A stretch of DNA of 48,438 nt from positions 1-48,438 of the forward strand of contig JAQVHZ010000013.1 of NCBI GenBank assembly GCA_028695965.1, given 5' to 3'. Below, one piece after another: positions 34,016 through 42,881 of the stretch. The translations under genes were made by a program, and so were the position numbers. Source of the stretch: Thermoguttaceae bacterium. GTDB taxonomy: Bacteria > Planctomycetota > Planctomycetia > Pirellulales > Thermoguttaceae. Position 1 is the stretch's first letter; the number at the start of each line of letters is the position of its first letter. The notes under the pieces were generated by a model that saw only the letters and a list, made by a program, of their open reading frames with translations, was not told the DNA's origin and ran no database searches.

Positions 34016-34079
34016 TGAGGAAACTGTGCGACGCGCTTGGCGTCTGTTGTCATTGATTACAAATTGAGGAGTATCCACT

Positions 34080-35330
34080 ATGGCGTCCAAACTTAATCGG
34101 CGAACTTTTCTTGGCGCAACTGCAGCGTCGGCGTTCGCCCCGTACTTTTTCAGTTCTTCTGCTCATGCGTCCGATGAATCCCCAAAAATTGCAGGATTTG
34201 ACCTGACGCAGACCGATTACGATCCCTTACAGGAATGGCGTCCCTACACCGACCGCAAGCTGCGCGTCGGACTTGTTGGGTACGGAGTTTGCAAATTCGC
34301 CGCGGATTTCTATTTCCAAGACCACCCTAATGTCGAAGTCGTTGCCGTCTCCGACTTGTTCCCTGATCGTTGCGACGAGCTCGCCAAGCGCACTAGGTGC
34401 GAAAAGCAGTATCCGTCTCTCGAAGAAATGGTTAAAGACGATTCTATTGAAGCGATTTTCGTTGCAACGGACGCCCCCTCTCACGCGCGTCACTGCGTCT
34501 TATGTCTCGAACATGGCAAGCATGTATGTCACGCCGTGCCCGTCCACTATGGTCAACCGGAAGAAGGTGAAAAACTCCTCGAATGCGTTAAGAAAAACAG
34601 GGGGTTGAAGTACGCTATGTTTGAAACGTCCTCATATCACGACGACGTTTATGCAATGGAAAAAATCTATGCCGCTGGCGGATTTGGAAAATTAATCTAT
34701 ACCGAAGGCGAGTATAATCACACGTCAGAGCCTGGCGCGCCCTCGATCGGCTCCTATGGAAATTGGCGTGGAAACGGCGCTCCGCTGTGGTATCCGACTC
34801 ACGCCTCTGCGTACTATGTTACTGTAACGCACAAACGCTTCATAAGCGTTAGCTGCCAAGGAATTAATCCAATTAGCGATCCTAATCCAAAGCCAAATCG
34901 CGTCGGCAACACGTACGATATGGAAGTCGCTCTCCTTCATACTGAAGAAGGCGGACTTGCGCGAATGATGTACAGCAGTTCGTACGGAACTTATCTTGAA
35001 AATGGACGAGTTCGCGGTGAAATCGGAGGTTTCGACTCCACTTATCGCCCGCTGGAACAGGGATACACCGGAACTGCTAAAGGTCAAGAGATCGTCGCGT
35101 CCTTAGGAAATTCCCTTCGCAAACCGGCGCTGCCTCCTGGAGTTGAACCAGGCGGACACGGCGGTTCGCACGGCTATCTCTGCTGCGACTTCGTCGACGC
35201 GGTCTTAAAAGACCAAGAGACTCGAGTTGGTATCATCGACGCCCTCAATATGACGACGTTCGGTTACTACGCTCATCTCTCCGCGACAAAAGACGGCGAG
35301 CTCCTGAAAGTGCCCGAATACACCCTGTAA
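34080..35330 (+). CDS. Tat-exported Gfo/Idh/MocA-family oxidoreductase, paralogue 1
   Basis: 416-aa NAD(P)-dependent dehydrogenase-family protein with a twin-arginine signal (LNRRTFLGATAASAFAPYFF), so it should be folded with its cofactor in the cytoplasm and then exported. Rossmann motif GLVGYGVCKFA (residues 64-74), then VEVVAVSDLFPDR, and the region where the family has the catalytic 'EKP': here GKHVCHAVPVHYG (residues 146-158), with no Lys. The C-terminal domain carries FETSSYHDDVYAMEKIYAAG, GKLIYTEGEYNH and GGHGGSHGYLCCDFVDAV. GAGG precedes the ATG and a good promoter lies at 33987. It forms a tandem pair with the next gene. Natural substrate unknown, probably a sugar derivative. Confidence 0.88.
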   Translation: MASKLNRRTFLGATAASAFAPYFFSSSAHASDESPKIAGFDLTQTDYDPLQEWRPYTDRKLRVGLVGYGVCKFAADFYFQDHPNVEVVAVSDLFPDRCDELAKRTRCEKQYPSLEEMVKDDSIEAIFVATDAPSHARHCVLCLEHGKHVCHAVPVHYGQPEEGEKLLECVKKNRGLKYAMFETSSYHDDVYAMEKIYAAGGFGKLIYTEGEYNHTSEPGAPSIGSYGNWRGNGAPLWYPTHASAYYVTVTHKRFISVSCQGINPISDPNPKPNRVGNTYDMEVALLHTEEGGLARMMYSSSYGTYLENGRVRGEIGGFDSTYRPLEQGYTGTAKGQEIVASLGNSLRKPALPPGVEPGGHGGSHGYLCCDFVDAVLKDQETRVGIIDALNMTTFGYYAHLSATKDGELLKVPEYTL

Positions 35331-35404
35331 TTTTAATATCTCGCACCTACCTGCGGCGTATCACTTTCATCCGAAAGGACGCCCACTTTTGTAAAGGTTT
35401 ACTA

Positions 35405-36655
35405 ATGACTCAACATTTATATCGACGTAAGTTTTTGGGCGCTTCAGCAGCCGCTGCGTTTGCTCCCTACTTCTTCAGTCCTGAAACCAAAGCTCAAGAC
35501 GCGCCGAAAGTTGCAGGGTTCGATCAAACGGACTCGGCTCACGACCCAATGCAAGAATGGCAGCCGTATACTGATCGCAAATTGCGCGTAGGTCTTGTTG
35601 GATACGGTTTTTGTCAATTCTCCGCGCAATTCGGCTTCCAAGACCATCCGAATGTCGAAGTCGTCGCTGTCTCTGACCTGTTTCCGGATCGCTGCGCTGC
35701 GCTCTCTAAAAGAGTTAAATGTGAAAAAACCTATGAATCGCTCGAAAAAATGGTCGAGGACGATTCCATCGAGGCGATTTTCTGCGCTACTGACGCTCCC
35801 TCGCATGCCAAACATGCGATTTTGTGCCTCGAACACGGCAAGCACGTCTGCCATGCCGTTCCTGTCTTCTATGGCGACCCCGACTGGGGCGACAAGCTCT
35901 TCGAATGCTGCAAAAAACATCCGGATCTGAAGTATTCTATGTTCGAAACCTCCATCTACCATGAAGATTGCTACGCCATGGAAAAAATTTACGCGGCGGG
36001 CGGTTTCGGCAAGATTATCTATTCTGAAGGCGAATACGCCCATACCAAGGAACCGGGAACGCCGCCATATCCTTCCTACGGCGACTGGCGTAAAAACGGC
36101 ACGCCGATTTGGTATCCTACTCACGCTACTGCGTATTATGTCGGCGTTACCCACCAAAGCTTCACCGACGTCAGCGCAAGAGGCATTATGCCGCTTAACA
36201 ATCCTAATCCGACGCCAAACGGCAGCGGCAACGTTTTCATTGGCGAAGTTGCAACGCTCAACACGTCTGAAGGCGGTCTTTCGCGTATGATGTGCTGCAC
36301 TGCGTATGGAAAATACCTGGAAGCAGGACGCGTTCGTGGGGAAATCGGTGGTTTCGACGGTACTTACGCTCCTCTCGACCAAGCCTACGTCGGAACGGCT
36401 GACGGTAGAAAAATCGTCGCCTCGCTCGGAAATTCGATCAAGAGGCCCGCGCTGCCGCCAGGCGTCGACGCCGGCGGACACGGAGGTTCGCACGGCTATC
36501 TGTGCTGCGACTTCGTCGACGCAATCCTAAAAGACCAACCGACGCGTGTTGGTATCGTCGACGCGCTCCACATGACCGTTCCCGGTTATTACGCTCATCT
36601 TTCCGCAACGCGAGACGGCGAAGTCATCAAACTTCCGCAATACTCGCTCGGATAA
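35405..36655 (+). CDS. Tat-exported Gfo/Idh/MocA-family oxidoreductase, paralogue 2
   Basis: 416 aa, same length and layout as the preceding gene and very similar throughout, so a tandem duplicate. Twin-arginine signal LYRRKFLGASAAAAFAPYFF; Rossmann GLVGYGFCQFS; the EKP position again reads AVP in GKHVCHAVPVFYG; C-terminal GGHGGSHGYLCCDFVDAI. Differences are concentrated after residue 200 (TKEPGTPPYPSYGDWRKNGT; LNNPNPTPNGSGNVFIGEV), which may mean a different substrate. It has AAAGG seven bases before the ATG; the 74-base gap to paralogue 1 holds no terminator, so the two are probably cotranscribed. Confidence 0.88.
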   Translation: MTQHLYRRKFLGASAAAAFAPYFFSPETKAQDAPKVAGFDQTDSAHDPMQEWQPYTDRKLRVGLVGYGFCQFSAQFGFQDHPNVEVVAVSDLFPDRCAALSKRVKCEKTYESLEKMVEDDSIEAIFCATDAPSHAKHAILCLEHGKHVCHAVPVFYGDPDWGDKLFECCKKHPDLKYSMFETSIYHEDCYAMEKIYAAGGFGKIIYSEGEYAHTKEPGTPPYPSYGDWRKNGTPIWYPTHATAYYVGVTHQSFTDVSARGIMPLNNPNPTPNGSGNVFIGEVATLNTSEGGLSRMMCCTAYGKYLEAGRVRGEIGGFDGTYAPLDQAYVGTADGRKIVASLGNSIKRPALPPGVDAGGHGGSHGYLCCDFVDAILKDQPTRVGIVDALHMTVPGYYAHLSATRDGEVIKLPQYSLG

Positions 36656-36663
36656 AACCTCTC

Positions 36664-36734
36664 GTTCGTTTGTTTTCCAAACGAACTTTGAGCTGCGCGC
36701 AAACGGACTATTGTAAACTAACGTCCGTTTGCGC
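36664..36734 (+). terminator. Two hairpins after the oxidoreductase pair
   Basis: First hairpin: GTTCGTTTG/CAAACGAAC (36664-36686), nine perfect pairs, then TTT. Second: GCGCAAACGGA/TCCGTTTGCGC (36697-36734), 11 perfect pairs with a 16-base loop and no T-run. Together they probably end or attenuate transcription before the xylanase gene. Confidence 0.55.
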
Positions 36735-36855
36735 AACTCTTAACTGACGTCCTTGGTATTCTCCTGCAATTGTACTTCGACCTAAAAGCAAGGGCGATCC
36801 AGTGTTCCTAAAAGACACGTTTACTCGTGTTGCATCAATATTGGGAGAATAATCT

Positions 36856-39456
36856 ATGAAAAAAACAACCGCTTTTGCAATAGCGTTCGTTATCGGTCTC
36901 GTTTCACTGGCTTATGGAACTTACGTTGAGGAGGATATTGCTCCGGCTGGATTCGACAGCGCGCGCGAGGGCGTGCAATACGGAGAATTACAGCAGTTCA
37001 ACTATTATTCCCAAACGGCGGAATGCGAACGTCCTGTAAACGTCTTCGTGCCCCAAAATTATAATCCGGAAAAGAAATATCCCGTTTTATATCTCCTTCA
37101 CGGACTGGGCGGAAACGAATTTGAATGGTTCGGCGGCAAGCCTAACGAAGTCGTCGGCAATCTTATCGCCGACGGACAAGCGCCCGAAATGATCGTCGTC
37201 ATCCCCAACATACGGGTAAGGCACAAGAGCGTCGTCGAAGAGCCGCACTTTATGTCGGTCGAACATTTTAAAGAATTTGACGCGTTCCTCGATGATTTTC
37301 AAACGTCGCTTAAAATTGAAATTGAAAAGAAATATTCCGTTGATTCTTCGCGTCAGTCTCAGGCAATAGCCGGTTTATCGATGGGCGGCCGCGAGGCGCT
37401 TCACTTGGGAATCAAGCTTTGCGATCAATTCGGCTATATTGGCGCGTTCGAACCGGCGCCAGGGCTCTTGCCATACGCTAATGAAGAAAGCCTATTCAAC
37501 GAAGAGACGCTCACTCTTCCCGACGAATACAAAAAATCAACTTATGTCCTCGTAACAAAAGGAGACCGCGACGGAGTCGTTCGAGACTGGCCTACAAGGT
37601 ACGCCGACGCGCTTACCAAAAACGGCGTCGATCCGCATTTCGTCGAACTCCGCGGAGGGCACGACTTTAAAGTCTGGAAAGAATCCCTCTATCGGTTCGC
37701 AAAAGTTATCTTTAAAGACGTCCAAGACGACGAAAACACTGAGGTTGACGCCGAGGAAGAAGCTGAAGCATACAAGGTTCTTTTTCAGCCTAGCGCAGAA
37801 GAATTACTCAAGTGGCAAATCAGAAATCCGGCTGCAAAGTATGAACTAACCGAAGATTCTGCAATGCGTTGTGAAATCTCGCAACAAAGCCGCAATCCTT
37901 GGGAAGTCGGGTTGCGCTGCACTCTCGACGCGTCCATTGAAAATGGCGAGGTCATGACCTTGAAATTTAAGGCGCGAACTATAGCCGCTCAAACAGAAGC
38001 TGCGCTCGGTAAAGTTCGCGTCTTCTTTGAACTTAATGCGAATCCTCATACGAAATCGCTATACAAACAGATTGAAGTTGGACGAGAATTCAGCGAATAT
38101 TCGTTCTCTTTTAGGAGTCTTGGCGCCTACGAGCCAGGCAGATGCGCGTTTGGGCTCTTTATGGGCGACCTTATCCAAACCATCGAGATAGCTGACGTCA
38201 CGCTTATCTCTCATGGAAATGACGCTGATATTGCAACGCTGCCCGACGCTGTCCTTAACTATGACGGTCAAGAATTAGACGCCCCTTGGCGTAAAGCCGC
38301 AGAAGAAAGGATCGAAGCGATTCGTAAAGGCGACTTGACTATCTGCGTGCTCGGGCAAGACGGGGCTCCTATCCCCTCGGCACAGGTAACAATTCGCCAA
38401 ATTAGCTCGCAATTCCGTTGGGGAACGTGCGTTGTCGCTTCGAGGATGACGAGTCCGAGCGAAGACGCGCAAAAATATCGCGACTTTATTGAAAAGTATT
38501 GCAACGTTGTCGTTTTCGAAAACGATCTGAAGTGGTTTGGATGGCAAAACCCAAGAAATCGCGATAATATTATGAAAGCGCTCGATTGGTTTGACGAACG
38601 AAACATTGCCGTTAGAGGACATACGTTGGTATGGCCGAGTTGGCGCAATTCCGACAGGAGATGGCGCGAGTTGGAGAACGATCCGGAAGCGTTGCGAAAG
38701 ACGGTGAAAGAGCATATCTTAGAGGAGTCGTCCGCGCTGAAAGGACGGTTGATCGAGTGGGACGTTGTCAACGAGCCGTATGACAATCGCGATATTTGGC
38801 AACTCCTTGGTAAAGAAGAAATTGCCGAGTGGTTTAAAACGGCGCGCGAAGGAGATCCGAACGCAAGATTGTTCTTGAACGATTACGGAATTCTCTCAGG
38901 AGAAGGGCTCGACCGAAGAAAGCAGGACTTCTATTATGATACTCTCCAAGAACTCCTTGACGCCGACGCGCCTCTTGGCGGTATAGGAATGCAAGGCCAT
39001 TTTGGAGCTAGAGGAACGCCTCCTGCCCGGATCGTTGAAATCCTCGAACACTTCTCTAAACTTGGTCTTCCTATTGCAATTACCGAACATGATATCGATT
39101 CGACCGATACCAAATACCAAGCGGATTTTACGCGCGATTTCCTTACTGCCGCGTTTAGCTGCGAAGCGGTAACAGAAATCCTAAGCTGGGGGTTCTGGGA
39201 ACGCTCTCACTGGCGCCCGAACGCCGCATATGTGTCCGCCGATTGGAATCTTACGCCGGCTGGAAAAGTTTGGACGGAACTCGTTAGCGAAAAGTGGCGT
39301 TCGAACCTCGAGACACAAACAGATTCTAACGGAGAAGCCGCTGCTCGCGTCTTCTGTGGAGGATACGAAATCGAAACGCAATACGGCGATAAAATGAACA
39401 CGGCGCGCGCAGTCGTGACCAGAGAAGGCGCGCGAGTTGAGATCAAACTCAACTGA
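36856..39456 (+). CDS. Secreted bifunctional CE1 esterase - CBM-like - GH10 xylanase
   Basis: 866-aa modular enzyme for xylan. Signal peptide at residues 1-20. Residues 40-290 form a CE1/esterase-D domain (VLYLLHGLGGNEFEWFGG; nucleophile Ser175 in AGLSMGGRE; His269 in RGGHDFKVW) expected to remove feruloyl or acetyl groups. Residues 310-455 resemble a jelly-roll carbohydrate-binding module (PWEVGLRCTLDASIENGEVM; EFSEYSFSFRS). Residues 485-815 are GH10: FRWGTCV, FENDLKW, acid/base Glu640 in DVVNEP, and nucleophile Glu744 in AITEHDID. The usual LVWH reads LVWP (Pro594), replacing a conserved subsite His. A short beta tail ends the protein. GGAG precedes the ATG. Terminator follows. It anchors the reading of this locus as hemicellulose-degrading. 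Confidence 0.92.
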   Translation: MKKTTAFAIAFVIGLVSLAYGTYVEEDIAPAGFDSAREGVQYGELQQFNYYSQTAECERPVNVFVPQNYNPEKKYPVLYLLHGLGGNEFEWFGGKPNEVVGNLIADGQAPEMIVVIPNIRVRHKSVVEEPHFMSVEHFKEFDAFLDDFQTSLKIEIEKKYSVDSSRQSQAIAGLSMGGREALHLGIKLCDQFGYIGAFEPAPGLLPYANEESLFNEETLTLPDEYKKSTYVLVTKGDRDGVVRDWPTRYADALTKNGVDPHFVELRGGHDFKVWKESLYRFAKVIFKDVQDDENTEVDAEEEAEAYKVLFQPSAEELLKWQIRNPAAKYELTEDSAMRCEISQQSRNPWEVGLRCTLDASIENGEVMTLKFKARTIAAQTEAALGKVRVFFELNANPHTKSLYKQIEVGREFSEYSFSFRSLGAYEPGRCAFGLFMGDLIQTIEIADVTLISHGNDADIATLPDAVLNYDGQELDAPWRKAAEERIEAIRKGDLTICVLGQDGAPIPSAQVTIRQISSQFRWGTCVVASRMTSPSEDAQKYRDFIEKYCNVVVFENDLKWFGWQNPRNRDNIMKALDWFDERNIAVRGHTLVWPSWRNSDRRWRELENDPEALRKTVKEHILEESSALKGRLIEWDVVNEPYDNRDIWQLLGKEEIAEWFKTAREGDPNARLFLNDYGILSGEGLDRRKQDFYYDTLQELLDADAPLGGIGMQGHFGARGTPPARIVEILEHFSKLGLPIAITEHDIDSTDTKYQADFTRDFLTAAFSCEAVTEILSWGFWERSHWRPNAAYVSADWNLTPAGKVWTELVSEKWRSNLETQTDSNGEAAARVFCGGYEIETQYGDKMNTARAVVTREGARVEIKLN

Positions 39457-39480
39457 GCCCCTCGCTTCTGCTCGAAAAAT

Positions 39481-39522
39481 AAAAAAGCCGCGAGACGCGT
39501 TTCTTGGTTTCGCGGCTTTTTT
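39481..39522. terminator. Bidirectional terminator
   Basis: AAAAAAGCCGCGA pairs with TCGCGGCTTTTTT, giving A- and T-runs on both sides, between the xylanase and converging RNase D genes. Confidence 0.92.
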
Positions 39523-39542
39523 ATAGACGTCCTCTCTAAAAA

Positions 39543-40724
39543 TTATTCAATTTTAAGAAATGTCAAAGGCTGATTTTCGAGGTCGTCGGAAAACTTCATC
39601 GCATATTGCCCGCCAAGAAAATCTCTTATGTATTCTCCAAGCAACTCCTCGCGCCACCCCTGAAATAATCTGCTCTTTTCCGATGCGGGCAAGGTTCCTG
39701 AGTAGGAAGCGATAGCTTGTCGTACATCGGCGACGGTCGACGCCAACCGGGGGGAAATATCGTGCTGCTTGCAATATTGACCGATCAACACGTTCATAAG
39801 CTGCGTCGCCAACGCATATTGCGGGTAGGCGCCATGTTGCTTCATCTTTGGCTTTTGAGATTCAGGCAATTTCAACGCTCTCTCAACCGATTCGCAAAGC
39901 TCTTTGACCAAATGAGAATTAGCCGTGCCGCGTATACCTCGGATCACTGCTATGCGTTGCGGATCATAAGTCTTATGCTTAGCAACTTCAAGAATCATGT
40001 CGTCGCGAAAGATGCGCGCGGGCGCAAGATTCTTCGCTGACGCCTTATTGTGACGCCAGGTCCAAAGTTCGCGAATAATCGCCAATTCGTCGCGCGAATA
40101 GCGCCTGGAGCCGAGTAATCTGCGCCAATGCTCGTCGACAAATGAGGATTTCAAGGCGTCGCAAAAAGCGTGCGTTTCCTCAACAAACCAAGAAATACGA
40201 CCTGCGTCTTCTAATTTTCCTGTAAGAAAATCTGCTATCTGCTTCAAATAACACACGTCGTTCAACGCGTATTCAAGCTGACTCGTAAGAAGGGGACGGC
40301 GAGACCAATCAGTTCGCGTTTCTGATTTATCAATCTCAATGCCGATCGTCTCGTAAGTAAGCGTCTTGAAATTGAGAGGATACTCGAATCCGACAAAAGC
40401 CGACGCCAATTGAACGTCAAAAATACGCGAAGGGAATTTGTCGATAGCGCGATAACAAAATTCTAGCTCGCTCCGGCAGGAATGGGCGATCGACGTCGTA
40501 TCCTCTTGACAAAGACGCTCCCAAAAGGGATTCAAATCAGAAATTCTTAGAGGATCAAGAAGATAGTTTCCGTATTCGGTCGCAACTTGCACAAGGCAAA
40601 GTTCGGCGCGATAACGACCTTCCGAAATAAATTCCGTATCATAAGCTATCCACGTAGCTTTTTCTATCTCGTCAAGGAATCGATAAAGATTAGATTGCGA
40701 TTGAATAAATTGATACTTAACCAT
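39543..40724 (-). CDS. rnd: Ribonuclease D
   Basis: 3'-5' exoribonuclease that trims tRNA and other stable RNA precursors. 393 aa. The DEDD exonuclease domain has Asp29 and Glu31 in AYDTEFISEG, LVQVATEYGNYLLDP, an Asp in IFDVQLASAFVGF, and the final Tyr/Asp motif in YALNDVCYLKQI. HRDC-like helical domains follow (ELAIIRELWTWRHNKASAKN; DPQRIAVIRGI). The length fits bacterial RNase D. It lies 57 bases from the HIT gene on the same strand. Confidence 0.93.
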   Translation of the reverse strand: MVKYQFIQSQSNLYRFLDEIEKATWIAYDTEFISEGRYRAELCLVQVATEYGNYLLDPLRISDLNPFWERLCQEDTTSIAHSCRSELEFCYRAIDKFPSRIFDVQLASAFVGFEYPLNFKTLTYETIGIEIDKSETRTDWSRRPLLTSQLEYALNDVCYLKQIADFLTGKLEDAGRISWFVEETHAFCDALKSSFVDEHWRRLLGSRRYSRDELAIIRELWTWRHNKASAKNLAPARIFRDDMILEVAKHKTYDPQRIAVIRGIRGTANSHLVKELCESVERALKLPESQKPKMKQHGAYPQYALATQLMNVLIGQYCKQHDISPRLASTVADVRQAIASYSGTLPASEKSRLFQGWREELLGEYIRDFLGGQYAMKFSDDLENQPLTFLKIE

Positions 40725-40781
40725 TCCGGTTGCGCCATGCGTCCTACGAAGTTTTCGAATTCTAAAGTCTATAGCGCCATT

Positions 40782-41303
40782 TCATTCTCGACGCAACATT
40801 TCCCAAGCGGCTTCCAACGCCTGAGGAATAGCCTTCGCGGAACCGATCGTCGTGAAATAATTGACGTCCCCGCTCCAACGCGGAACTATGTGCCAATGCA
40901 TATGTCCCGGCAGGCCCGCGCCGGCAACGCGGCCAAGATTCACCCCAACGTTAAAGCCTTCTGCATTCATAGATTTTTCGATCGCGCAGACCCAATACGA
41001 AAGTTCGGCCATAGTGTCGCGCCCCTCTTCCGGAGTCATTTCATCCATGCGCGCAATATGCCGCTTGGGAGCGATCAAAAGATGACCGTTATTATACGGA
41101 AAACGATTCAAAATTGCGATCGTCGTTTCAGTTCGACCGACAATCAAACGTTCTCGATCAAACTCGGTCGAATCGGCAACGCCTTGACAGATAAAACAGT
41201 CAGGATCGGCCCCAGCCCCGACTTCGACTTTACGCTGCTCCTCTTGTTCCTCTGACTTGATATAAGGCATTCTCCAAGGAGCCCAAAGAATGTCGTTGCT
41301 CAT
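40782..41303 (-). CDS. HIT-family nucleotide hydrolase/phosphorylase
   Basis: 173-aa protein acting on a dinucleoside polyphosphate or AMP-conjugate. The histidine triad is HMHWHIVPRW near residue 135, with the phosphate-binding NLGRVAGAGLPGH just before it. The N-terminus LWAPWRMPYI and the CFIC pair (which with downstream His may bind zinc) are typical of the Ap4A-phosphorylase-like HIT branch found in Actinobacteria and Planctomycetes. Its ATG overlaps the stop of the CpaB-like gene (ATGA at 41300-41303), so the two are translationally coupled although functionally unrelated. Confidence 0.92.
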   Translation of the reverse strand: MSNDILWAPWRMPYIKSEEQEEQRKVEVGAGADPDCFICQGVADSTEFDRERLIVGRTETTIAILNRFPYNNGHLLIAPKRHIARMDEMTPEEGRDTMAELSYWVCAIEKSMNAEGFNVGVNLGRVAGAGLPGHMHWHIVPRWSGDVNYFTTIGSAKAIPQALEAAWEMLRRE

Positions 41304-42655
41304 TTTTTATCCTCAGGTTTGCGACTATTCGTCCTTTTAGGTCCGACTTCCCCCCTCGTAACAAAAGGAGACGATAACTTGAAGGAGCTACGTGGATTCT
41401 CGTCGCTAACGTTGCCGCGCACAGTTGCGTTCATCGCCAGATCGTCCGGGGCTGCAGCGTCTCCTGCAAACGAACCGTCTTCTGTGGAAGGATTCGCTGG
41501 GTCTTGACGTACGCGAGCCCTAAACGGGCTTTCCTGCTCTGAAATTTCCTGCTCGCTGCTCCCGAGCTCCGGCTGTGACGCTTTTTCTTCCGGGACGGAC
41601 GCAAAATCACTCTCGTCGCTGTCGGCAACGGTTGATATTTGAGGCTGTCTCATATCGGGCGATGAATCGACGACGTCAAGCAATACGGTGTTGTCGGCAG
41701 AGGGCGAAGCAACTTTGCCAGCCAGTTCGTCAGCCACGACAAAATTATTGTTGAGGCTAGGCGTTGCCATTATGGACGCGGCGTTATCAGTCGGTTCCTC
41801 GACAGTTTTTTCTGCCGGAGGAGCTGCCGGTTCGCTTTTCTCGCTTTTCTCGGGGACAGCTAAATCATTACTTCTTTGGCTCACTACGTCAGAAAGATTA
41901 AGTTCAGACGATAGTTCGAGAACCTCAGACTCGCTATGCTGATCGCTCAAAACGATCCTAATTTTTCCTTCCTCGGAAGCTTTGCGAACAAGCTCTAACT
42001 CGTCGGAGTTCAGGAGTGCGGAAAGGACCGACGACCGCACTACTCCGTCAGCGCTCAATCGGCTCGTATCGTCTATGGAAAAGACAGGAGCGCCAGAAAT
42101 GATCGTCGTCGACGTCAAACGGCGACGTTGATTTGCGGAAGAATTATCAAAATCCTCTTTAACGACAATGACGTCGACCAAATCGCCTGGTTTAACAAAC
42201 TCCTCTAATCTCGTCGTCTTGAGATAATTACGGCTCCCGTTGGCTTTCGACGCCGAGGAAATTTCAATGGGAACAACAGAATACCCTGGCGGCACAAAGA
42301 CCGTCTCGACTTGCTGATGTTCTTCAAGCGCTTCGACGTCATACAGAGAAATCGGCTCGCCGTCCTGGTAATCGCGCGTTACCTTGCGGCCGACAAACTC
42401 AGAGAAAGAGAAAATGCCGTCGCGAGGAACGTCTTTTTCAGGGGTCAAAACAAGCCGAACATTCGTCGCGTCAATTTCCTTTCCTGCCGCCAGAAAGCCG
42501 TTGGCGACCAATAAGCGTTCCTTAGGTCCCGCCGTCGAAGAATCGTCGACAACTTGAGCGCCTTTGTCGTCAAAGAAAGCGGTTCTTACAGCGTAAGAAC
42601 CAAAGACGCCCGCCACCAAGGCGACAATTAATAACAACCAAGTTTTCCAATTCAT
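41300..42655 (-). CDS. cpaB: CpaB/RcpC-like Flp pilus assembly protein with disordered tail
   Basis: 451 aa. One N-terminal membrane segment (WLLLIVALVAGVFGSYAVR), then an SAF domain (RLLVANGFLAAGKEIDATNV; VTRDYQDGEPISLYDVE), then the CpaB core (PPGYSVVPIEISSASKA; FVKPGDLVDVIVV). In tad/Flp systems CpaB supports pilus secretion in the periplasm. The last ~220 residues are Ser/Glu/Ala/Pro-rich and look disordered. No other tad genes are in the window. I start at ATG 42655 (MNWKTWLLL), which has TGGA upstream, rather than at the TTG four codons earlier. Coupled to the HIT gene by ATGA. Confidence 0.78.
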   Translation of the reverse strand: MNWKTWLLLIVALVAGVFGSYAVRTAFFDDKGAQVVDDSSTAGPKERLLVANGFLAAGKEIDATNVRLVLTPEKDVPRDGIFSFSEFVGRKVTRDYQDGEPISLYDVEALEEHQQVETVFVPPGYSVVPIEISSASKANGSRNYLKTTRLEEFVKPGDLVDVIVVKEDFDNSSANQRRRLTSTTIISGAPVFSIDDTSRLSADGVVRSSVLSALLNSDELELVRKASEEGKIRIVLSDQHSESEVLELSSELNLSDVVSQRSNDLAVPEKSEKSEPAAPPAEKTVEEPTDNAASIMATPSLNNNFVVADELAGKVASPSADNTVLLDVVDSSPDMRQPQISTVADSDESDFASVPEEKASQPELGSSEQEISEQESPFRARVRQDPANPSTEDGSFAGDAAAPDDLAMNATVRGNVSDENPRSSFKLSSPFVTRGEVGPKRTNSRKPEDKK

Positions 42656-42846
42656 ATTAACGTCCAATCGCGAAACGGAAAGCCGGAGTCATCGCAGTAC
42701 GACAGACGCCATGCGCGCTGCCGACCGAGTGAAAAAGCGCGGCTCTCCGACATAATTCATAAAATTCGTCCCTGGACAAGGGACATACCCTCATGCGGAA
42801 TCTAGAAAAAGGCTCCGCAAAAAAGGAAAGTCTTAACTCTTATCGT

Positions 42847-42881
42847 CCAGAATGGGCTTGGATTATAATAAATCATTCTGG
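42847..42881 (-). terminator. Weak hairpin overlapping the M42 peptidase stop
   Basis: CCAGAATG and CATTCTGG pair over eight bases with a 19-base loop; the right arm overlaps the peptidase stop codon. There is no T-run, so a terminator role is doubtful. Confidence 0.3.
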
